The notes under the pieces were generated by a model. That model did not search any database. It worked only from the letters and a program-made list of their open reading frames with translations, and had not been told where the DNA came from. From Draconibacterium sediminis (lineage in GTDB: Bacteria; Bacteroidota; Bacteroidia; Bacteroidales; Prolixibacteraceae), in NCBI RefSeq assembly GCF_000949475.1, contig NZ_JRHC01000001.1, positions 496,001-560,000 of the forward strand: DNA of 64,000 nucleotides, in the 5' to 3' direction. Below, one piece after another: positions 27,109 through 35,359 of this stretch. Within the stretch, counting starts at the first letter, position 1. The number at the start of each line of letters is the position of its first letter. Made by a program: the position numbers and the translations under genes.

Positions 27109-27540
27109 ATGAAAACAAAAAACAATGTTCAGAAAGCAGTTTTACGATCAGCAGCAGTAGTAGTTAGTTTTGTTCTTATTAGTTTTACAGTAAGCGCACA
27201 AACATTTTGGAAACGTTTATTGGAGAATACAGGATTCAGCGATATTGCCATTGCAATGGCAGCGCCCACCGAAATGGAGGATATAGAGGGAATTCCTGCA
27301 GAGACTGAAGCTAACTATTACTTTGTTGAAGAAGTTGAGCCGGCCATGGAAGTTGAAGCATGGATGACCGACGATTCAAGATTTAACACCACTCAGTTTG
27401 TGTACAGCGAGGCAAGCGAAACAAGCCTTGAGCTGGAGGACTGGATGATGAATGAAACACTGTTTCAGCCGGTGGTAGAGGAAGAAGCAGCGCTGGAGCT
27501 GGAAGCCTGGATGGTTTCGGAAAGTACCTGGAATATTTAA
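27109..27540 (+). CDS. Secreted small protein with three E-x-WM repeats
   Basis: The start is set at the ATG 27109, since the longer frame upstream is a low-complexity leader. The 143-residue protein has a signal peptide (about 1-33, ending in TVSAQ). A strongly acidic mature part carries three copies of a motif: EVEAWMTDDSRFN, ELEDWMMNETLFQ and ELEAWMVSESTWN. The repeats sit about 30 residues apart. I do not know a function; such repeats could be short amphipathic docking peptides. It is the first gene of an operon with a PadR regulator, a PspC protein and a DUF4252 protein, which suggests an envelope-stress or membrane-homeostasis role. Confidence 0.72.
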   Translation: MKTKNNVQKAVLRSAAVVVSFVLISFTVSAQTFWKRLLENTGFSDIAIAMAAPTEMEDIEGIPAETEANYYFVEEVEPAMEVEAWMTDDSRFNTTQFVYSEASETSLELEDWMMNETLFQPVVEEEAALELEAWMVSESTWNI

Positions 27541-27603
27541 CAGCAGGTAAAACCAATTAATTGTGATGAAAACAGAGGACTAACAGATAGAAAGGGACAA
27601 AAA

Positions 27604-27936
27604 ATGAAGATAGAAAACACAAAAGCACAAATGAGAAAGGGAGTACTGGAATACTGTATTCTGCTCGTTCTCGACGGAAAGCCACTTTATGCCAGCGATA
27701 TTATCGAGTCGTTGAAAGAAGCAAAAATGATAGTGGTAGAAGGAACGTTATATCCCTTGTTAACGCGGCTGAAAAACGCAGGGTTACTGGGTTATCGCTG
27801 GGAAGAATCAACACAGGGGCCACCTCGAAAATATTATGAGCTTACCGAAACCGGCCGTAGCTTCTTAATTGAACTCGAAGGTTCGTGGAGCGAACTGGTT
27901 GGTGCAGTACAAACAATTAGAGACAACAAAGCTTAG
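27604..27936 (+). CDS. PadR-family transcriptional regulator
   Basis: A 110-residue winged-helix protein. QMRKGVLEYCILLVLDGKPLY split over residues 9-29, then EGTLYPLLTRLKNAGLL (about 46-62) and GPPRKYYELTETGRSFL (about 71-87), are the signature segments of PadR. It lies 63 bp after the WM-repeat gene and 31 bp before the PspC gene, so it probably controls this operon. The pairing of PadR with PspC-type genes is common in Bacteroidota. Confidence 0.92.
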   Translation: MKIENTKAQMRKGVLEYCILLVLDGKPLYASDIIESLKEAKMIVVEGTLYPLLTRLKNAGLLGYRWEESTQGPPRKYYELTETGRSFLIELEGSWSELVGAVQTIRDNKA

Positions 27937-27967
27937 TCCATCCTAATAAATTCAAACAAAAAACAAG

Positions 27968-29545
27968 ATGAAAAAGACATTCACAATAAATATAAGCGGC
28001 ACAATATTTCACATTGAAGAGGATGCTTACGAGGTGCTGCAAAAATACCTTATCAATCTGAAAAACCATTTTGGAGTTGACGAGGAAGGAAGAGAGATTA
28101 TTGCTGATATTGAGGCTCGAATTGCCGAAATTTTCAGTTCGAAAAGTACCGAAGAGAAAAAGGTGATTACCGTTGAGTGGGTAAATGAAATGGTTGAGGT
28201 AATGGGAACGCCCGAAGACTTTGCCGAGGAAGAAGGCGAAGATGAAGATGTTTCAATTGCATCGGAAGCCAAGCGCAAACGCCGTTTGTACCGCGATCCC
28301 GATCATCGGGTGTTGGGTGGTATTTGCGGAGGTTTGGGTGCTTACTTTAACATGGATCCTGTAATCTTACGTATCATTTTGGTGATTCTGTTTTTTGTAA
28401 CATCGGGTGCTGCCGGACTGGCTTACCTGATTTTATGGATAGCTGTGCCGAAAGCAGTTAGTACAGCACAACGCCTTGAAATGCGCGGTCAGGAGGCTAC
28501 CGTAAAAAATATCGAGAAATCGATAAAAGAAGAGGTAAAAGAAGTAAAAGAAAGCTATAAGAAATTTAAAGAATCGGATACCTACTCGAAAGGAAAAAAG
28601 TCGATGGAAGGAGCCGGCGACGTGGTTTACAATATCTTCAAAGTAATTCTGAAAGTATTTGTAATTGTGTTTGGTGTGTTCCTTATCCTGTCCGGCTTTT
28701 TCGGAATACTCGGATTGGTGTCGTCGATGGTTATTGGCCATTCGTTTGTTGAAGGAATGCCGCTGATTTGGGGACCCGAAATTCATGTGCCCAATATGTT
28801 GAACCACTTTATTGAGCCGGGTACAGCTACCTGGGGCCTGATATTGGTTGGATTGATAGCAGGCCTCCCGTTATTGGCACTTGTTTATATCGGAACCAAA
28901 CTGGTTTTCAGGTATAAATCGAACAATGCAATTGTTGCCTTGTCGATGGTAGGTGTTTGGTTGGTAGCGATTTTCGCCCTGTTAATTCTTTCGGTTGGGC
29001 AGGTTGGAAACTATAAACAAAGCTCATCGATTACCAAAAGCGAAACCATTTCGTGCGATTCTTGCCAAACTTTATATCTCCGAATGGCCGAAGATAAACT
29101 GGATGATTACGCTGAGATTGATTGGGATGTGGAAGGTTTTAAGGTAGCTGTTATTGATGGAGAAGAAGTAGTGGTTGGTTATCCGCAGTTGGATGTAATC
29201 CGTTCGTCGGGCGATGATTTTGTAGTAACAGTGCGCTATTCATCAAGAGGTAAAACACGCGACAACGCTAAACAGTGGTGCGAAGAAATGGTGTACACTT
29301 ATGAAAGAACCGATTCAACCCTTTATTTCGATCCGTATTTCTTTATCGGCGACGAGGCAAAATGGAGAGGTCAGGAAGTGGATATAAAAATAAGAGTACC
29401 TGAAGGAAAAGCAGTGTTCCTTGGAAACGACATGGATGAAATTATTCATGATATAGAAAATGTTTCGAATACCTGGGATGGCGATATGGTTGGAAAATAC
29501 TGGGAAATGAAACCGGAAGGATTGACCGAAAAAATGATTAAATAA
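27968..29545 (+). CDS. PspC-domain membrane protein
   Basis: A 525-residue protein. The N-terminal 95 residues form a soluble domain (KKTFTINISGTIFHIEEDAY), followed by an acidic linker. A PspC domain at about 104-165 carries the YRDPDHRVLGGICGGLGAYF split signature and two helices, then comes a charged coiled-coil-like stretch (170-210). Four more hydrophobic segments lie between 220 and 350, and a C-terminal beta-rich domain of about 170 residues follows. PspC proteins take part in phage-shock-type membrane stress responses. The multi-domain form here is the Bacteroidota version. Confidence 0.9.
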   Translation: MKKTFTINISGTIFHIEEDAYEVLQKYLINLKNHFGVDEEGREIIADIEARIAEIFSSKSTEEKKVITVEWVNEMVEVMGTPEDFAEEEGEDEDVSIASEAKRKRRLYRDPDHRVLGGICGGLGAYFNMDPVILRIILVILFFVTSGAAGLAYLILWIAVPKAVSTAQRLEMRGQEATVKNIEKSIKEEVKEVKESYKKFKESDTYSKGKKSMEGAGDVVYNIFKVILKVFVIVFGVFLILSGFFGILGLVSSMVIGHSFVEGMPLIWGPEIHVPNMLNHFIEPGTATWGLILVGLIAGLPLLALVYIGTKLVFRYKSNNAIVALSMVGVWLVAIFALLILSVGQVGNYKQSSSITKSETISCDSCQTLYLRMAEDKLDDYAEIDWDVEGFKVAVIDGEEVVVGYPQLDVIRSSGDDFVVTVRYSSRGKTRDNAKQWCEEMVYTYERTDSTLYFDPYFFIGDEAKWRGQEVDIKIRVPEGKAVFLGNDMDEIIHDIENVSNTWDGDMVGKYWEMKPEGLTEKMIK

Positions 29546-29622
29546 AAACACAAAGTCATGGAGACACGAAGAGTAAAGCGCAGATTTAGCTTTATAGCTT
29601 AGTGTCTTCGTGTTTAAAAAAA
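29546..29622. repeat. Dispersed 'acacgaagac' repeat
   Basis: The gap between the PspC and DUF4252 genes holds ACACGAAGA near 29570 and its inverse, TGTCTTCGTGT, near 29604-29614, with an AACACAAAG word at the left edge. It resembles short dispersed repeats of this phylum and can form a hairpin inside the operon transcript. Confidence 0.5.
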
Positions 29623-29629
29623 AGTAGCT

Positions 29630-30127
29630 ATGAAAACAGTAACAACATTACTTTTTGCGCTTGGTCTTATGTTAGCCGGGTTACTGGCGTCAGGACAAAG
29701 CAAGTCGGATAAAATGTATGACACCTTTGCCAATAAAGACGGCGTAACCAGCTTTTCGTTCTCAAAAGATATGATCGATGCTATTGATATCGATTTGGGT
29801 GATGATGATGAAAAGAATGTAACAGGCGATTTAAATCGAATACGGTTTATGTCGTACAATCCCGAAAAAGGGAGTTTGAAAAATAGCGAGTTTACCCAAA
29901 AAGCAATTGCGCTTCTTCCCGCCAAATATGAGAAATACGAAGATGATGACGATGATTCAGATGCGGTGATCTATTTACTGGGAGGGAAAAAGAAATATTC
30001 CGAGTGTCATGTTTTCATCACTAGTGAAAATCCGGAAGGCAACAGTTTTATTGTATCGTTCTTTGGCGATTTTAATGTAAATGATATCGACAAATTGAAG
30101 TCGCAAGGGCAGGACATGTCGGAATAA
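29630..30127 (+). CDS. DUF4252-like secreted protein
   Basis: A 165-residue protein with a signal peptide (1-22). The mature part starts SKSDKMYDTFANKDGVTSFSFSKDM (split around residue 30), which resembles the opening of DUF4252 domains. A run of acidic residues (YEDDDDDSDA) lies at about 103-112. Function unknown; in other Bacteroidota such proteins accompany small sigma-factor or PspC loci. It is the last gene of the operon and is followed by a strong terminator. Confidence 0.72.
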   Translation: MKTVTTLLFALGLMLAGLLASGQSKSDKMYDTFANKDGVTSFSFSKDMIDAIDIDLGDDDEKNVTGDLNRIRFMSYNPEKGSLKNSEFTQKAIALLPAKYEKYEDDDDDSDAVIYLLGGKKKYSECHVFITSENPEGNSFIVSFFGDFNVNDIDKLKSQGQDMSE

Positions 30128-30151
30128 GAAGTTAAAATTTCATTTTATTTG

Positions 30152-30190
30152 AAGGTCGTTATAAGCAAAAGTGCTTATAACGACCTTTTA
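30152..30190 (+). terminator. Strong intrinsic terminator
   Basis: AAGGTCGTTATAAGC (30152-30166) and GCTTATAACGACCTT (30173-30187) form a perfect 15-bp stem with a 6-nt loop and a following T-rich tract. Confidence 0.93.
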
Positions 30191-30338
30191 TTTTGTGGTT
30201 AATTGTGTTAACTAATCGTGTCTCAATGTTAAATCTTGTCCCAAAATGAAACAAATCCCGCCAATCAGGCTTTTTGAATTCACACGTTTATGTTAATTCT
30301 TTATTTTTAGCGCCTAAAGTGTAACAAGTTGTAATTGT

Positions 30339-30346
30339 TATATTTG
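30339..30346 (+). promoter_or_regulatory. -7 promoter element of the five-gene secretion operon
   Basis: TATATTTG matches the consensus and lies about 240 bp before the ATG at 30583, predicting a long leader. No exact -33 TTTG is at the right distance. Confidence 0.45.
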
Positions 30347-30404
30347 GAATGATTGATTGCATGTTGGTAATTGTTGTTTTAAGAATTGTAAAAACACAAG
30401 CAAG

Positions 30405-30494
30405 CGGTTTTATGCAGAAAGGCCCAAAATGGTACTGATGCATCTTCCCCGGAGAGCCATCAAAACTGTTATTGTCATGTGCAGGCAGTAACAG
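30405..30494 (+). other. Leader with two mutually exclusive stems
   Basis: CGGTTTT (30405-30411) can pair with AAAACTG (30462-30468), one wobble pair included. The last bases of that second arm, within CTGTT (30466-30470), can instead pair with AACAG (30490-30494). The two stems exclude each other, which is the geometry of a switch. I see no match to a known riboswitch core, including the cyclic-di-GMP class. A minus-strand ORF over the region (30288-30581) looks spurious. Confidence 0.35.
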
Positions 30495-30582
30495 AAGGAA
30501 CAAAAGATAGAAAAGTAAGAGTAAAAGAATTGTGCTAACAGTATGCTTTAGGGACATATTGACTATTCCCCGTACTGCCAAT

Positions 30583-31665
30583 ATGCGGATGATAAATCCA
30601 GGCCTTTCGGGTACTGGGAATCGGTCTGTCCTGATATTTCTCCTTATTATTTTGTTTTTACTTCTTCAAAGTTTGGCAGCATCTGCGCAAACAAAAACTG
30701 TAATTGAAGGAGACCTTATCGTTGAAACCAACAAAACAAGGGTAATTGCTGAAAATGATACACTGATAGTTACAGGAAAACTGGAGTTGAAACAGGGAGC
30801 AATACTAACTATTGAAGCGAACGCCGTTTGTATTATCTACGGAGACTTAATTGTTAAGAATTCAGTGAATTTAAGCGTGGGAGCCAAGCTAATCGTGGGG
30901 GGTAACCTCGAAGCGCCCTCCGGCAGTGGTAAAGTGGAATTAGATGTTGATCCGGCAGCTGCATTTTATATATTAGGAACTGTTTCAGATAATAGTGGCG
31001 ATTTTAATTGCGGCAACACTTCTAATTATGACCCGCCCGGCGACAATACCTGTAATTATGGTGATATTATTTCGCTCGAAGACAATGAAAACGACAGCAC
31101 AGGAATATACGATTTGTTTGTGTCGGGAGACGCTGAAAAGGGGGTAACTCCGGTTTATTCAGAACTGTGTGCCGAAAGCTCGGTTATTCTTTCGGCTGTT
31201 TACACTTCTGCCGATTCGTATCAATGGTGCGATTCAACGGGCACTCCAATTCAAGGAGAAACCGGAGTCGACTTTGAAGTATCAGAACCAGGTGAGTATT
31301 TCGTAAAAATCTACGATTCAACATTCGAACAAAATCCAACAATATCGCACCGTGCAAAGGTTGTTGGGACATCTTTAGCTGTAGATATCGTTGCCGATAA
31401 TGGCCCTGTTTGTTCCGGATCAACCGTAGAATTTACGCTGGCCGGTACTGAAGGTGCCACCGTATTTTATACCATAAACGGGAGCAGCACTCAATCGATA
31501 GTACTTGCAGATGGAACAGCAATAGTTTCCGTATTAAATGCACAAACAGATCAAATAGTAAACATCATTTCGGTTCAAAGTGGCCCGGTGAGTTGCGATG
31601 TCAACCTTTTATCAACGGTCACTGTAAATCCTTTGCCGAATACCGGCCAAATTATACCTGATTAA
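30583..31665 (+). CDS. Secreted beta-helix/Ig-like protein with PNT tail
   Basis: Starting at the ATG 30583 (30589 also possible), the protein has about 360 residues with a signal peptide ending in AASAQ. Residues about 37-140 show repeated V/I-x-G-x-L/I pairs (GDLIVETN, GKLELKQG, GDLIVKNS) like a short parallel beta-helix. Two Ig/PKD-like sandwiches follow, the first with a YQWC segment. The protein ends in NPLPNTGQIIPD, a tail resembling those of the next two genes. It heads an operon ending with a PorP/SprF gene, so export by the T9SS or assembly at the surface is likely. It has no classical T9SS sorting domain of its own. Confidence 0.75.
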   Translation: MRMINPGLSGTGNRSVLIFLLIILFLLLQSLAASAQTKTVIEGDLIVETNKTRVIAENDTLIVTGKLELKQGAILTIEANAVCIIYGDLIVKNSVNLSVGAKLIVGGNLEAPSGSGKVELDVDPAAAFYILGTVSDNSGDFNCGNTSNYDPPGDNTCNYGDIISLEDNENDSTGIYDLFVSGDAEKGVTPVYSELCAESSVILSAVYTSADSYQWCDSTGTPIQGETGVDFEVSEPGEYFVKIYDSTFEQNPTISHRAKVVGTSLAVDIVADNGPVCSGSTVEFTLAGTEGATVFYTINGSSTQSIVLADGTAIVSVLNAQTDQIVNIISVQSGPVSCDVNLLSTVTVNPLPNTGQIIPD

Positions 31666-31691
31666 AACAACAAAACGATAAAAACAAAAAG

Positions 31692-32474
31692 ATGAAAAAG
31701 ACATTAACTTATTTAATTGTAACCATAGCGTTTATAGCTATAAGCGGAATGGTTATGGCGCAAGGAGGAGGAAATCCATTGGTCAATTCAACACATGGAT
31801 ATAAAGTAATTCCGGGGGATTCCGGAAACGATTTTTTGTGGGAAATAACTGGAGGTACCGAGGACGTGGATTATGTTGTAAACTCAGCAAATTTAACAGG
31901 TGATTCATTAAACATTACATGGTTGAGCACCACAGGGAATCCGTATAAGTTAACTTTTAAAGAGACTGATACTTCAACAGGTTGTGAAACATCTAAAGAG
32001 CTTACGCTGAATGTTGTGGCAAATACATTTGATGTTAGCATTTCCAATCCTATTGCAACCTGCAACAGTGCAAACGATACAACGGATGCAAGTAATAATT
32101 TCTCTATAATCGATTTTACAGTGAATATGACCACTGGCAGTAGCTCATGGAATCCAAATTGGGAAATTACTTTCAACGTAGCTTCAGGAAATGTCTCTTC
32201 AACGGTTGATAATGTATGGTCTGCTACAGGAACATTAAATGATAATGGTGGAGGGTCTTATACCTTAACTGATATTCCTTCCTCATCATTAAATAACGAA
32301 ATCACAATATCAGTAAGGCTTGCAGGTGCTGCATTTACTGAATTAAGTGCCGATGTGAATATTACTGAAGCAAAAGAACTTGAATATAATACTCCGGATA
32401 AAGATAACGACGATTGGACTGCTGCCGGAATCATTAATCCCATACCAAATACATCAGCAATTATAACCGATTAA
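31692..32474 (+). CDS. Secreted two-domain beta-sandwich protein with PNTSxI tail (paralogue 1)
   Basis: A 260-residue protein with a signal peptide (1-24). Domain 1 (about 35-110) carries PGDSGN at 41-46, an NITW segment at 74-77 and ETDTSTGC at 91-98. Domain 2 (about 112-235) is rich in serine, threonine and asparagine and predicted all-beta. The protein ends in NPIPNTSAIITD. Domain 1 is clearly related to the N-terminal domain of the next two genes. No known enzymatic motif is present. Spacing to the neighbours is 26 and 32 bp, so it is part of one transcript. A structural subunit of a surface layer or fibre is a reasonable guess. Confidence 0.75.
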   Translation: MKKTLTYLIVTIAFIAISGMVMAQGGGNPLVNSTHGYKVIPGDSGNDFLWEITGGTEDVDYVVNSANLTGDSLNITWLSTTGNPYKLTFKETDTSTGCETSKELTLNVVANTFDVSISNPIATCNSANDTTDASNNFSIIDFTVNMTTGSSSWNPNWEITFNVASGNVSSTVDNVWSATGTLNDNGGGSYTLTDIPSSSLNNEITISVRLAGAAFTELSADVNITEAKELEYNTPDKDNDDWTAAGIINPIPNTSAIITD

Positions 32475-32506
32475 AAATTACACATTACACAATAAAGTTT
32501 TTTAGT

Positions 32507-33322
32507 ATGAAAAAAATAGTTTTTCTTTTAACGGCGGTTGTTGTAACCGCTTTCAGTTCTAGTGTTTTGGCACAGAGTACCGGTGTTGAACCGGCTCCCG
32601 GAGCAACTCACAATTATAACATCACCCCAGGAGATGGCGGGAACACAATTTTGTGGACAGTGACAAAAGGAAATTTAACAACGTCTGCAGGTACAGAAGT
32701 TGTAATTGCAACTCCTTCTGCAGCCTCCACCAATATTACCTGGACAACAAGTATTGACACCACAGTAATGTATTATGTGCATGTGCTGGAAACCGATGAT
32801 GAAGGATGTTCGAACGAAAAGGTATTACCTGTTAATCCTGAGCCAAGTGATTTCTATCTCGAGATTGCTGCTGCAAATGCCACTCAATGCTACGATGGTG
32901 CAGTAGTTGTAAGTCTTGCTGATCCAACAACGATTAATTACGATCATGGTACAGCAACAATAAACTTTACAATAACGCCGAACAACCTATCGGCGTCTTA
33001 CACCGGTTATACATTTGATTTAGCACTTGCAGTTCCGACAGGATTTGATTATACAACAACTCCACCAACATTCTCTGCAAATGCATCATGGGATGGTACA
33101 ACTGTAGCGGTAACAGATAACAGTCTGGTTACTGTAAGCTTTGCAGTTGACAATACAAACACTTACGATAATAGTTCTGCAGTTGATGCTCAAGATTTTA
33201 CTGCAACGGCAAGTGTTTCAGGTGGTAAAGCTATTAACGGAGTTTCCGATAACGGAGACGGAACATATAGTGATGCTACCAGTGTTGCCCGACCAAATAC
33301 CAGTGGCATCGGCTACAATTAG
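32507..33322 (+). CDS. Secreted two-domain beta-sandwich protein with PNTSxI tail (paralogue 2)
   Basis: A 271-residue protein with a signal peptide (1-23). It repeats the plan of its upstream neighbour: PGDGGN at 41-46, NITW at 76-79 and ETDDEGC at 95-101 in domain 1, and a threonine-rich beta domain of about 130 residues. The C-terminus is VARPNTSGIGYN. The two paralogues are similar at the motif level but well diverged. The next gene starts 33 bp downstream with a TTG. Confidence 0.75.
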   Translation: MKKIVFLLTAVVVTAFSSSVLAQSTGVEPAPGATHNYNITPGDGGNTILWTVTKGNLTTSAGTEVVIATPSAASTNITWTTSIDTTVMYYVHVLETDDEGCSNEKVLPVNPEPSDFYLEIAAANATQCYDGAVVVSLADPTTINYDHGTATINFTITPNNLSASYTGYTFDLALAVPTGFDYTTTPPTFSANASWDGTTVAVTDNSLVTVSFAVDNTNTYDNSSAVDAQDFTATASVSGGKAINGVSDNGDGTYSDATSVARPNTSGIGYN

Positions 33323-33355
33323 AAATAGACCGAACATTCACTTCAGATTGAATAG

Positions 33356-35359
33356 TTGAGAACAAAGGCATTTTTCATACTGATAATAACCCTTCTGGCT
33401 GCCCTGTGCGGGGCAGCACAGGAGGATTATGTCGTTTTTGAAGGTGCCGAACAGAATTATTTTGTCGAAAATCATTCAGGAAGCGATTATTCCTGGAGGG
33501 TTTTGACAAGCTTTAATCCCGACACCGAAGCAGAATCAAACGACTACGCGATAACTTCTTCTGCCAATTCAAATGAAATTCGTGTGCGTTGGAAAAGCGC
33601 CGGGCTCTACTATCTTGATGTAATCGAAACCGATTTAACAGGCTGTACCAACCGTAAAGTTGTAATGGTAACTGTTTTGCCGGCAGCACGAAGTGTGGCT
33701 TTTGCCAACCGTTTTAGTGCAATTTGTTTCACTCCCGATCCCGATGAATCGAGGCTATTACAATTGCTCGATAATGAAGGTGCAGAGCTCGATCCATCAA
33801 AATTCCCGGTAGAGATAAAAGTGGATATTAACGGTTCGGAATTTAACTTTCAGGTAAATAACGATGACCGGGGAATTACAGTTCCCGATAGTTTTATGCT
33901 GAAAGCGCCCGAGCACGATGTGCAGATTGAAATAACATTACTTGAAGCTACTGATGCAAACGGACAGAAAATTAAACCACTTGGTGGAAACGATGTGCAT
34001 CGGATAACCGTTTATGCCCAGCCTGAAATAGAATACACCAGTGCCGATGCTACGATTAAAGACGGCGGTGAAGGCTTTTACGAAACTGCACTAACACGAG
34101 GAAATCCCGATGGTGCTGTTTACAGCTGGAAATTGGAGCCATCGGTTGGTACGAGTACCAATTTGCAGGCTTTAACCGGACCAACAGCCACTATTCTGTG
34201 GGACGGACCGGAAGGAACGTATACGCTTTACACCACGGTTACCGACGGAAACGGATGTGCGGCCGATACCATCAGCCAGATAGTTGAAATTGAAAAAACA
34301 CATGGGCAACCTCTAGCCGTTTATGCCGGCCCCGATACTTTGATCGGAAACTGCCAGCCTTACTTGTTTAACGCGGTTTATCCTACCGAAAACAGCTATA
34401 CATACCAGTGGGAGCCAGCTGCAGGATTAAGTGATCCGTCAATTCCCAATCCAGTGTTCACACCAAGCGAAACAACAACCTACATTTTAACGGTTACAAC
34501 TTCGCCTGATTCTACTTATTCCGATACGGTTACCATCAACGTAGCGAATTTAGTAGCTGAAGCAGGCGACGATTTTATGATCGAATACGAATCAACGGCA
34601 ATTTTAAGCGGAACGGGAAGTGTTGGCGAGCAAATACAATTTGTCTGGACAACTGCTAACGGAACCTTTGTTGGAGGCCAAAACACCGCAACTCCCGAAA
34701 TTAGTTCTGCCGGAACGTATCATTTGCAGGTTACAGATATTTTTGGATGTACTGCCACGGATTCGGTGTTGGTTAGCCGCTTTATTTCGGCGCCAATTGC
34801 CCGCGATGATTACGATACCACCGAATATCGAACAGCGGTAACGATAGATCTGCTAGTGAACGATGAAGATCCGCAGCAGGAGCTTGATCCTTTATCGTTA
34901 CAAATTTTGCAGGATCCCGCTAATGGTTTTGTCGATATCAACGGCGATGGTACGGTAACTTACACGCCAAATGATGGATTTTTGGGTGGCGATGTATTTC
35001 AGTACCGCATTTGTAACACCTACGAAAAGTGCAATAACGCCAATGTTTTTGTGTATGTAACGGCGGCCGATTTCTTTATTCCCGAAGCATTTACTCCAAA
35101 CGCCGATAACGTAAACGACTATTTTGAAATTATAGGAATTGAGTTGTTTGAGCAAAACTCGATTACCATCATTAACCGCTGGGGAAAAACCGTGTACAAA
35201 GCCCGTGGTTATGGCATTTCTACATCGCCACAATTTTGGAATGGTAAATCGAACCAGGGTGGCGACGACAGCGACCTGCCAAGCGGAAGCTACTTTTATG
35301 TACTTGATTTAGGAAACGGAGAACAACCAATTGCCGGCTCGGTATATATTGACAGATAA
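33356..35359 (+). CDS. T9SS type B cargo protein with Ig/PKD-like domains
   Basis: A 667-residue protein starting at TTG 33356; this start keeps a good signal peptide ending in CGAAQ. Its N-terminal domain (about 25-105) is related to domain 1 of the two preceding genes, with ETDLTGC at 91-97. Several PKD/Ig-like domains follow (for example YQWEPAAGLSDPSIPNP) and a cadherin-like NDEDP repeat near 500. The end, from FIPEAFTPNADNVNDYF through INRWGKTVY to SGSYFYVLDL, is the gliding-motility-associated (type B) sorting domain of the T9SS. It should be exported and attached to the surface. Its TAA overlaps the ATG of the PorP/SprF gene by one base. Confidence 0.9.
   Translation: MRTKAFFILIITLLAALCGAAQEDYVVFEGAEQNYFVENHSGSDYSWRVLTSFNPDTEAESNDYAITSSANSNEIRVRWKSAGLYYLDVIETDLTGCTNRKVVMVTVLPAARSVAFANRFSAICFTPDPDESRLLQLLDNEGAELDPSKFPVEIKVDINGSEFNFQVNNDDRGITVPDSFMLKAPEHDVQIEITLLEATDANGQKIKPLGGNDVHRITVYAQPEIEYTSADATIKDGGEGFYETALTRGNPDGAVYSWKLEPSVGTSTNLQALTGPTATILWDGPEGTYTLYTTVTDGNGCAADTISQIVEIEKTHGQPLAVYAGPDTLIGNCQPYLFNAVYPTENSYTYQWEPAAGLSDPSIPNPVFTPSETTTYILTVTTSPDSTYSDTVTINVANLVAEAGDDFMIEYESTAILSGTGSVGEQIQFVWTTANGTFVGGQNTATPEISSAGTYHLQVTDIFGCTATDSVLVSRFISAPIARDDYDTTEYRTAVTIDLLVNDEDPQQELDPLSLQILQDPANGFVDINGDGTVTYTPNDGFLGGDVFQYRICNTYEKCNNANVFVYVTAADFFIPEAFTPNADNVNDYFEIIGIELFEQNSITIINRWGKTVYKARGYGISTSPQFWNGKSNQGGDDSDLPSGSYFYVLDLGNGEQPIAGSVYIDR

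Noticed and set aside
30405-30494. Cyclic-di-GMP riboswitch
   Set aside because: The conserved core words of that class (GACGCAAAGCC-like and the matching tetraloop receptor) are not present.
30288-30581. 97-codon minus-strand ORF with a hydrophobic start
   Set aside because: It lies across the leader of the plus-strand operon and after the first 40 residues looks random; no homology recognised.
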